Assembly: GCA_009885445.1 (NCBI GenBank)
Contig: VFKQ01000400.1
Location: forward strand, 1 to 6,262
Direction: 5' to 3'
Length of the DNA stretch: 6,262 bases
DNA from: Anaerolineaceae bacterium
Lineage (GTDB): Bacteria > Chloroflexota > Anaerolineae > Anaerolineales > Villigracilaceae
The notes under the pieces are model-generated. The model did no database searches, was not told the origin of the DNA, and saw only the letters and a list, made by a program, of their open reading frames with translations. A program made the position numbers and the translations under genes. Below, in pieces: positions 1 through 4,248 of the stretch (positions are counted from its first letter, which is position 1; each line of letters starts with the position of its first letter).

Positions 1-101
1 ATGCTCTCGCGCCGCCACGGATGCAGGTACGCGGCGGGCACTTGCGGCAGGCGGCGGAGGGCGTCGTAGGTGTTTTTGACGGTTTGGAGGAGGGAGGGCA
101 T
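1..101 (-). CDS. Partial CDS (N-terminus), possible MptE-like/DUF115 glycan protein
   Basis: Reading the minus strand from an ATG at 101-99 gives 33 uninterrupted codons that run off the window's left edge: MPSLLQTVKNTYDALRRLPQ, then VPAAYLHPWRRES. I cannot identify a catalytic motif in so short a piece. The basic, amphipathic start followed by an LHPWRRES stretch resembles, from memory, the segment just before the glycine-rich IGNGPSL-type motif of DUF115/MptE-like proteins (the family that includes Campylobacter Maf flagellin-glycosylation proteins). It lies in the same orientation as the dehydrogenases and the cytidylyltransferase of this window, which fits a glycan role. The frame stays open upstream to about position 140 without another ATG, so the start at 101 is the best choice, but no Shine-Dalgarno or -10 box is convincing. 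The coding call is moderately secure and the family call is tentative. Confidence 0.45.
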   Translation of the reverse strand, partial: MPSLLQTVKNTYDALRRLPQVPAAYLHPWRRES

Positions 102-140
102 GGGAAAGGATGACAGGATGAAGAAGGGTCTGTTAATGTA

Positions 141-201
141 GCCCCAACGGGGCTTCTGCTTTGAGCGCGGGGCGTTCACGCCCGCGCGGGTTTGGCGGAG
201 A
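141..201. repeat. Palindromic repeat module, copy A
   Basis: This 61-bp module recurs at 374-434 with only a few differences (offset 233 bp). It holds two hairpins. The first is GCCCC-AAC-GGGGC at 141-153. The second has loop TTCA at 175-178, arms GGGCG/CGCCC, and four outer base pairs beyond a single bulged G at 184. Where the copies differ (C166 here, T399 in copy B) pairing is kept as C-G or G-T, which suggests the fold matters. The module ends against the 3' end of a truncated SDR copy. It looks like a REP/BIME-type element; no cognate transposase is in the window. Confidence 0.75.
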
Positions 202-202
202 T

Positions 203-319
203 TTACTCCGTGCTCAAGCGCGCCGTCGCGCCACCGTCCACGACCAGCGCCTGACCTGTCATGAAGGAGGATTGCTCGTTGTCGGCGAGGAAGTAGATGG
301 CGTGGGCGATTATCTCCGC
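203..319 (-). pseudogene. Truncated SDR 3' end, copy 1
   Basis: The minus-strand frame ending in TAA at 203-205 encodes the last 38 or so residues of an SDR, including MTGQALVVDGGATARLSTE. This is the same C-terminus as the intact SDR gene at 998-1777. Over 203-310 against 998-1105 I count eight base differences, and all are synonymous, including TAA for TGA at the stop. One in-frame codon insertion (an extra Ile, AEIIAHAI versus AEIAHAI) follows. Homology stops at about 318, exactly where a perfect 9-bp-stem hairpin begins. The Rossmann fold and the active site are absent, so it cannot be a working enzyme. It could be the remnant of a paralogue or of a tandemly duplicated gene. Confidence 0.85.
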
Positions 320-339
320 CTGACGGTGAACCGTCAGGC
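318..339. repeat. Perfect hairpin, 9-bp stem, TGAA loop
   Basis: The arms GCCTGACGG (318-326) and CCGTCAGGC (331-339) are perfect reverse complements around a TGAA tetraloop. No T-tract follows on either strand, so an intrinsic terminator is unlikely. The loop is the complement of the TTCA loop in the hairpins of the flanking modules, so it looks like one end of the same composite element. It marks the breakpoint of SDR tail copy 1. Confidence 0.85.
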
Positions 340-420
340 TCAAAGCTAAAGGACGCTGAAGCGCCCTAGCAAAGCCCCAACGGGGCTTCCGCTTTGAGTG
401 CGGGGCGTTCACGCCCGCGC
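318..420. repeat. Composite symmetrical palindromic element
   Basis: About 100 bp are organised symmetrically. A left terminal hairpin (318-339, loop TGAA) is followed by CTCAAAGC (339-346). A central palindrome, AAGCCCC-AAC-GGGGCTT (372-388), comes next. Then GCTTTGAG (391-398), the exact reverse complement of 339-346, precedes a right terminal hairpin (about 400-420, loop TTCA). The two end hairpins have mirror-image loops. The layout suggests a small non-autonomous mobile element or a folded-RNA insertion. Only its right half is present in copy A at 141-201. Confidence 0.6.
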
Positions 421-434
421 GGGTTTGGCGGAAA
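374..434. repeat. Palindromic repeat module, copy B
   Basis: This is the second copy of the module at 141-201, in the same orientation. The central hairpin is extended here to a 7-bp stem (AAGCCCC/GGGGCTT, 372-388). A TTCA-loop hairpin at about 400-420 follows. As in copy A, the module is followed at once by the stop-codon end of an SDR tail, so module plus tail form one duplicated unit. Confidence 0.75.
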
Positions 435-438
435 TGAT

Positions 439-471
439 TCATTCCGTGCTCAACCGCGCCGTCGCGCCGCC
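439..471 (-). pseudogene. Truncated SDR 3' end, copy 2
   Basis: These 33 bp on the minus strand encode GGATARLSTE and a TGA stop (439-441), identical in protein to the last ten residues of the intact SDR at 998-1777. Only one base differs from 998-1030, and it is silent (Arg CGG versus CGA). The match breaks off at 471, seven bases before a MITE-like element begins. It has no coding capacity and is the shortest of three copies of this gene end in the window. Confidence 0.75.
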
Positions 472-477
472 AAATTC

Positions 478-586
478 GGCGGGGGGATGAATCCCCCGCC
501 TCAGCGCGTGGAAGTCAGCTGAAGCGGACTCGGTCATCAGCCCGTAGGGCTTTCATGTCCTGAGGCGGGGACTTGAGTCCCCCGCC
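478..586. mobile_element. 109-bp MITE-like element with imperfect TIRs
   Basis: The two ends are inverted repeats of each other. The left 27 bp (478-504) match the reverse complement of the right end (560-586) at 22 of 27 positions. Each end is itself a hairpin: GGCGGGGG/CCCCCGCC at 478-500, and GGCGGGGACT paired with its complement around 574-575 with one bulged C at 564-586. The interior carries a further hairpin, AGCCC-GTA-GGGCT (539-551). There is no open reading frame inside, so it would need a transposase in trans. I see no clear target-site duplication. The right end lies four bases from the stop of the nucleotidyltransferase gene and could also protect that transcript's 3' end. Confidence 0.6.
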
Positions 587-590
587 TGTG

Positions 591-920
591 TTATACGGCA
601 ATTCCCTCTTGCTTAATATTTTGATAAAAGGGTAAGAAACCGTAACGCTTCATCTGCTCTTTCGTATCGGGAGCCACTGAAATAAATTTTCCTGCGTCGA
701 AGCCAACTTCCCACGCAATGTCAAACGCAAGGTACATCATCTTGCTGTCCAACGAGGGCAAAATTACAAGCAGGTCAATATCGGATTCTTTCGTCGCGTC
801 GCCGCGTGCTTGCGAGCCGAACATAATCACTTTGACGGGCTGTCCCAATTCCTTGGTCAAGCGTATGCGGACTTCCTTCGCAAGTTTGAGGGCGCGAACT
901 CGGGGGCGTAATTTCTTCAT
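591..920 (-). CDS. MNT-type nucleotidyltransferase, orphan
   Basis: This 109-residue protein is a minimal DNA-polymerase-beta-type nucleotidyltransferase domain. The signature is GSQARGDATKESDIDLLVI at residues 35-53: the GS pair at 35-36 should bind the nucleotide phosphates, and D47 and D49 should bind metal. The third carboxylate usual in the next core strand is not evident; KFISV occupies about residues 78-82. The C-terminus FYQNIKQEGIAV matches the ending common in MntA-like proteins. These normally pair with a HEPN (HepT) toxin, which they silence by adding AMP. No HEPN gene lies on either side: the downstream flank is the repeat nest and the upstream flank is a short spacer before SDR. 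It may be an orphan antitoxin or serve another transfer role. The ATG at 920 has no Shine-Dalgarno but sits behind a perfect -10 box. The fold is certain; the function is open. Confidence 0.85.
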   Translation of the reverse strand: MKKLRPRVRALKLAKEVRIRLTKELGQPVKVIMFGSQARGDATKESDIDLLVILPSLDSKMMYLAFDIAWEVGFDAGKFISVAPDTKEQMKRYGFLPFYQNIKQEGIAV

Positions 921-926
921 AATCCA

Positions 927-932
927 ATTATA
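927..932 (-). promoter_or_regulatory. -10 box TATAAT, predicted leaderless start
   Basis: On the minus strand a consensus TATAAT is followed by six bases (TGGATT) and then the ATG of the nucleotidyltransferase at 920. Initiation about seven bases after the box would place the transcript start at or near the A of ATG, leaving no leader. No good -35 hexamer is visible at 16-18 bp spacing. Confidence 0.5.
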
Positions 933-997
933 ACTTCATCGGACCGCAAATTTCGGCGAGGATGAAGCTACCATCTGCTTCTTTCATCTTTCTTCAA

Positions 998-1777
998 TCA
1001 TTCCGTGCTCAATCGCGCCGTCGCGCCGCCGTCCACGACCAGCGCCTGGCCCGTCATGAAGGAGGATTGTTCGTTATCGGCGAGGAAGTAGATGGCGTGG
1101 GCGATCTCTGCGGGGTGTCCCACCTTGCCGCTGACGGTTTTGCGCGCCAGGTTGTCGAGGCGCTCGTCCATGGTTGCGCCGCTGACGTGGTCGCGATTGA
1201 GTCCCGCGCGGAGCATGGGCGTGTCTACTGCGCCGGGGAGGATGGCGTTGACGCGGATATTGTCGGGCGCGAACTCAATCGCCATGGCGCGCGTCAAGGC
1301 GAGCAGTCCGCCCTTCGAGGCGGCGTAGGCGGCGATATTCGCGGACGTTTGAATCGCGTGCACCGACGAGACGTTGACAATTGCCCCGCCTCCGTCCGCG
1401 CTCAATAGCGGGTGCGCCAGTTTGACGCCGAGGAACACCGAGCGTAGATTCGCGGCCATGACCGCGTCCCATTCCTCGACGGTCGTTTCGATCAGCGGCT
1501 TGGCGATCTGCATCGCGGCGTTGTTGACCAGCGCGTCGAGGGAGGTTGTGAACTTGCGCGTTTTCTCGAAAATTGCAGCGATATCTTCGGGGTGCGAGAT
1601 GTCGGATTGGATGAAGAGTCCGTTCGCAGGAAACCCTTCGACTGAGCTCAGGGCAGGTCCTTCGCCGAAGGGAGCGCGGTCCACGCCGATGACGCGCCAG
1701 TTTTTTTTGGCGAAGAGGTCCACGGTCGCGCGGCCGATTCCGCCAGAGGCACCGGTAATGAGGATTGTTTTGGTCAT
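998..1777 (-). CDS. Short-chain dehydrogenase/reductase (SDR), classical type
   Basis: This 259-residue protein has normal length for a classical SDR and all its landmarks. They are the dinucleotide-binding TGASGGIG at 8-15, acidic D33 after the second strand (which favours NAD(H)), NNAA at 85-88, and catalytic N110, S138, Y151 and K155 in YAASK. The end is the usual MTGQALVVDGG. It is a cytosolic oxidoreductase; the substrate cannot be read from the sequence. Context suggests a sugar or sugar precursor, and an SDR (PtmA) belongs to the Campylobacter legionaminic-acid gene set, but I infer this only from neighbours. Residues about 37-53 contain an extra stretch encoded by a palindromic repeat (1634-1672), placed in a surface loop between core strands. 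The ATG at 1777 is weakly supported (GGA 11 bases upstream). The gene's 3' end recurs twice, truncated, at 203-319 and 439-471. Confidence 0.93.
   Translation of the reverse strand: MTKTILITGASGGIGRATVDLFAKKNWRVIGVDRAPFGEGPALSSVEGFPANGLFIQSDISHPEDIAAIFEKTRKFTTSLDALVNNAAMQIAKPLIETTVEEWDAVMAANLRSVFLGVKLAHPLLSADGGGAIVNVSSVHAIQTSANIAAYAASKGGLLALTRAMAIEFAPDNIRVNAILPGAVDTPMLRAGLNRDHVSGATMDERLDNLARKTVSGKVGHPAEIAHAIYFLADNEQSSFMTGQALVVDGGATARLSTE
1634..1672. repeat. Palindromic repeat inserted in-frame inside SDR
   Basis: The stretch starts CCCTTCG and ends CGAAGGG. Within it lie the 10-bp palindrome CTGAGCTCAG (1642-1651) and CCTTCG-C-CGAAGG (1659-1671). On the coding strand it gives roughly FGEGPALSSVEGF, which interrupts the region between the second and third core strands of the SDR without shifting frame. 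From memory, closely similar CCTTCGACT...CTCAGGG repeats are dispersed in many environmental bacterial genomes, including Anaerolineae, mostly between genes. Confidence 0.65.
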
Positions 1778-1799
1778 AATTAATTTCCGTTTCTAACGG

Positions 1800-1953
1800 T
1801 GGTTGAGTAGGCGGCGTTCTTCCGCCGTATCGAAACCACATAATTTCGCTTCAAGGAACAATTGTTTTCTGGTTACTCGTTGGTTTCGACACCGCACTTG
1901 CGTTCGGTGCAAGTGTACGCCCTTCGCAACGAACACTCAGGGCTACTCAACCA
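1800..1953. mobile_element. 154-bp folded MITE-like element with 11-bp perfect TIRs
   Basis: The ends TGGTTGAGTAG (1800-1810) and CTACTCAACCA (1943-1953) are perfect inverted repeats. The sequence ACGG abuts both ends outside them (1796-1799 and 1954-1957), as a target duplication would. Nested stems lie inside: GGCGG/CCGCC (1810-1814 with 1822-1826), the perfect 9-bp TCGAAACCA/TGGTTTCGA (1830-1838 with 1881-1889) enclosing the palindrome AACAATTGTT (1857-1866), CACTTGC/GCAAGTG (1895-1901 with 1909-1915) and GCCCT/AGGGC (1919-1923 with 1939-1943). The result is a multibranched fold. It fills the gap between the SDR start and the stop of the hydroxyacid dehydrogenase, so it would be transcribed if those genes share an mRNA. 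It can also be read as two facing copies of a TGGTTGAGTAG...TCGAAACCA repeat. No protein is encoded. Confidence 0.65.
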
Positions 1954-1964
1954 ACGGATTACCC

Positions 1965-2912
1965 TTAAACTTTAAATTCCAAGCCCAACCCCTCGACCAA
2001 ATTCTTAATCGTATTCCAGTGTACCCTCTCCCACGCGGACGGGCTGGAGTTGGCGTTGTGCGGGGCGAGCATGACATTATCCATTTTGAGCAGGGGACTG
2101 TTGAGGGGCAGGGGTTCGACTTCAAACACGTCCAGCGCCGCGCCGCCGAGTTGACCGGCTTGCAGGGCGGCGATTAAGTCCGCTTCATTGATGATGGGTC
2201 CGCGCGCGGCGTTGATGATGATTGCGCTTGGTTTCATCTGCGCGATAGTTTGCGCGTTGATGAGATGATGGCTGGTGGGAGTCAGGTCGCAACACAGTGC
2301 AATAAAATCGGAAGCAGAGACTAGAGACTGGAGACTGGTCATCTCGATTCCAGATTCAGTAATGAAGACGTGGTCAATCTCGACGATGTCGGTGCCAAGC
2401 ACTTTCATGCCGAAGGCTTTGGCGCGGCGCGTGACGGCTTTGCCGATGTTGCCGACGCCGATCACGCCGAGCGTGCATTCGCTTAACGTGCGACCGTCAA
2501 TCTTTTGCCATTCGCCGCGTTTCATGGCCGCGTCCATGCGCGGTTGCTGGCGGACGAAGGCGAGAATGTAGGCGAGGGTTGTGTCCGCTACGGGGGTGGT
2601 GAATGCATTGGGCGTGCGACCCACTACAATTCCGAGTCGAGCCGCGGCGGCGCTGTCAATCGAGTCGATGCCTGTGCCCCATTTCGAGATGACTTTCAGT
2701 CGCGGCGCGCAGGCTTCGAGCACGCGTGCGCTGTAGCGGTCGTCGCCGCAAATCGCGCCGTCAAATTGACCGGCGTATTTGAGCAAGTCTTCCTCTTCCA
2801 TGCGTTCGAGCACATCCGGCACGATTAACTCGATGCCGTATTTCTCGAACAAAGGCTTGAAGCGTTCGAGAGAGGGAGTCATGTAGGGCGCGGTCATGAG
2901 AATGGTGTGCAT
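1965..2912 (-). CDS. D-isomer-specific 2-hydroxyacid dehydrogenase (phosphoglycerate dehydrogenase-like)
   Basis: The 315 residues fit the short form of the family, without the regulatory ACT domain of many SerA proteins. The N-terminal substrate domain carries SKWGTGIDSID (76-86). The NAD-binding domain begins near residue 100, with GVGNIG at 152-157 and acidic D175 at the end of the following strand. The catalytic triad is visible: R237 in NAARG, E266 in DVFEVEPL and H285 in APHNAN. It should interconvert a 2-hydroxyacid and a 2-oxoacid in the cytosol; 3-phosphoglycerate or a sugar-acid relative is possible. The neighbouring SDR in the same orientation and the glycan context favour precursor supply. 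The ATG at 2912 lies five bases after a GATAAT box. A heptamer repeat (2316-2338) encodes SLQSLVS within it without altering the usual length. Confidence 0.92.
   Translation of the reverse strand: MHTILMTAPYMTPSLERFKPLFEKYGIELIVPDVLERMEEEDLLKYAGQFDGAICGDDRYSARVLEACAPRLKVISKWGTGIDSIDSAAAARLGIVVGRTPNAFTTPVADTTLAYILAFVRQQPRMDAAMKRGEWQKIDGRTLSECTLGVIGVGNIGKAVTRRAKAFGMKVLGTDIVEIDHVFITESGIEMTSLQSLVSASDFIALCCDLTPTSHHLINAQTIAQMKPSAIIINAARGPIINEADLIAALQAGQLGGAALDVFEVEPLPLNSPLLKMDNVMLAPHNANSSPSAWERVHWNTIKNLVEGLGLEFKV
2316..2338. repeat. Heptanucleotide tandem repeat inside dehydrogenase gene
   Basis: Three back-to-back units, AGAGACT, AGAGACT and GGAGACT, are followed by GG. Three heptamers equal seven codons, so frame is preserved; on the coding strand they give residues SLQSLVS near 193-199. 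The segment aligns without a gap to the usual family pattern SLDELLAESD, so the repeat has replaced rather than lengthened the sequence. Confidence 0.6.
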
Positions 2913-2917
2913 GATTC

Positions 2918-2946
2918 ATTATCTCACTGACGGGGATTTCGTACAA
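2918..2946 (-). promoter_or_regulatory. Promoter of hydroxyacid dehydrogenase, leaderless-type
   Basis: On the minus strand a TTGTAC -35-like hexamer (2941-2946) stands 17 bp from a GATAAT -10 box (2918-2923). The ATG begins five bases later at 2912. The spacing is ideal for a housekeeping sigma factor. No Shine-Dalgarno lies between, so a leaderless mRNA is predicted. Confidence 0.5.
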
Positions 2947-2968
2947 CCACGCCGCTGAAGAAAGCCGG

Positions 2969-2997
2969 TTGAGGCTAATGTTAGGGTAAGGTATGAT
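2969..2997 (+). promoter_or_regulatory. Promoter of GT87-like gene, leaderless-type
   Basis: A TTGAGG hexamer (2969-2974) stands 17 bp from TATGAT (2992-2997), and the ATG follows five bases later at 3003. It lies back to back with the promoter of the oppositely oriented dehydrogenase, so both genes are fired from one 90-bp divergent region. Confidence 0.5.
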
Positions 2998-3002
2998 GAG
3001 GT

Positions 3003-4181
3003 ATGTTGGAAAAACTTCGTACACAGAATATGTTAACTGGCGGCAGGGTGCGTTTTTATTTTTCCCCGTTAGTATTGTTGATGATGGCTTTGTTGCTGGC
3101 ATCATTTTATTGGAATTTCCTAGGCCCGTATTGGGCAGGCCGAGCTCCCACTACTTCTGATTTTTACAACGAACTTTGGGCGCCCACCCATTTGTTGACT
3201 CAAGGCCAAAGCCCTTATAAAACCGCCAGCTTATACCCTCACCTTCCCGCAGTATGGTTCCCCATGGCAGTTGGATTCTTTTTTCCGCTTGGTTTGTTGA
3301 GTGACGAATTGGCCGCAAAAATATGGCTTATGATTAATGTATTGGAATTGTTTGCACTGATTATGCTTTCAATACGTTCTCTGGATTCAAATGGCGCGGT
3401 TCTTGTTTTGGGTGGGTTGGTATATTTTTTTCCTGTAGTTTTTTCACATCTTTTGCTGGGACAATTTTCGCTTACCACTGCCCTGTGTTTACTGGCTTCT
3501 GCGGTTCTGGCAGAGAAACGACATGACTGGTTAGCGGCTTTTTGCCTTGCGTTAGGCCTGTCTAAACCCCAGTTGGGTATTATGGCTGTGCTCGGCTTGG
3601 GAGTCTTTTATTACCGCGCTGGCGGATTCAAGCTGCTTGTGCGCTTTGGGGTGCAAACCGGTTTTATGGTGTTACTAACCAGTTTGCCTCTTTTTATTGC
3701 CTATCCGGGGTGGATTCCAGATTGGATCAGCAGTGAGCAGTCTAATCGTTATATGTGGACTTTCCCGTCTCTTTTCTCGGCTCTGCAACGATTTATGGGA
3801 GCGCCCGGGTATCTTATCTGGGGAATAATTCTCATTGCTGGATGTGTGCTGTGTTATCAACTTTGGACGCATGATCCGCCTCGGCTGGCTATGCCTTGGA
3901 CGCTGGGCATCACTGTGATGGTTTCCACTTATGTGTGGAGCTGGGATTTTGTCCTGCTCATTCCCGTTTGGGCGTATATTTTTTCCCACTCATCATGGAG
4001 GGGTCAGGCGTTTCTTGTTCTTACTTATTTGTTGGGGTGGGTAGGTTTTGCGTATGTGCAAAGCCTGCCTAATAGTAACAACAGCATGTTTTGGTGGTTT
4101 CCATTATGGTTGCTGGCTTGTGTGTCTATTGTTTCCCCGCCGATTCGTCTTTGGCGTACTTCGAATTCACCGCCTGGTTAA
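3003..4181 (+). CDS. GT87/DUF2029-type polytopic membrane glycosyltransferase
   Basis: This 392-residue protein is very hydrophobic, with about nine or ten predicted membrane helices. Features match the GT-C family GT87 (DUF2029), which uses polyprenyl-phosphate sugars at the outer face of the membrane. D53 in TSDFYNELW lies in the first external loop, where GT-C enzymes keep their catalytic acid. SPY follows near 70-72, LGQFSLTTALCLLA sits at 152-165, a GLSKPQLGI segment at 185-193, and WSWDFVLLIP near 312-321. It would add a sugar, perhaps mannose or arabinose-like, to an envelope glycan or lipid. It is the only plus-strand gene here and is locally much more AT-rich than its neighbours, which suggests separate acquisition. 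The ATG at 3003 is chosen because a well-spaced promoter ends just before it; ATG 3030 is an alternative. It converges on the next gene with 67 bp between and no obvious terminator. Confidence 0.82.
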   Translation: MLEKLRTQNMLTGGRVRFYFSPLVLLMMALLLASFYWNFLGPYWAGRAPTTSDFYNELWAPTHLLTQGQSPYKTASLYPHLPAVWFPMAVGFFFPLGLLSDELAAKIWLMINVLELFALIMLSIRSLDSNGAVLVLGGLVYFFPVVFSHLLLGQFSLTTALCLLASAVLAEKRHDWLAAFCLALGLSKPQLGIMAVLGLGVFYYRAGGFKLLVRFGVQTGFMVLLTSLPLFIAYPGWIPDWISSEQSNRYMWTFPSLFSALQRFMGAPGYLIWGIILIAGCVLCYQLWTHDPPRLAMPWTLGITVMVSTYVWSWDFVLLIPVWAYIFSHSSWRGQAFLVLTYLLGWVGFAYVQSLPNSNNSMFWWFPLWLLACVSIVSPPIRLWRTSNSPPG

Positions 4182-4248
4182 CAAAATGGTTGTGCGCAGG
4201 ATTCTTTGATTGGCTGGCGATTGATTCTGTTTACGTTACGAAATATAT

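Noticed and set aside
141..471. CRISPR-like array from repeated units
   Set aside because: Only two units, about 233 bp apart, with conserved gene-derived sequence between, and no cas genes.
318..586. Intrinsic terminators
   Set aside because: The hairpins are strong, but none is followed by a T-run on either strand; they are better explained as repeat elements.
962..1408. Plus-strand open frame of 148 codons
   Set aside because: Antisense shadow of the SDR 3' half; the similar frame at 161-349 arises only because the SDR tail is duplicated there.
1275..1841. Minus-strand open frame of 188 codons overlapping the SDR
   Set aside because: A shifted frame of the SDR gene itself, Arg-rich and low in complexity, while the SDR frame carries all the catalytic residues.
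1800..1953. tRNA or known riboswitch
   Set aside because: The multibranched fold has no CCA end, T-loop or anticodon-arm pattern, and I recognise no riboswitch core; the inverted ends and flanking ACGG fit an inserted element better.
4182..4248. Bidirectional terminator between the converging genes
   Set aside because: No stable hairpin with a T-tract is visible in these 67 bp.
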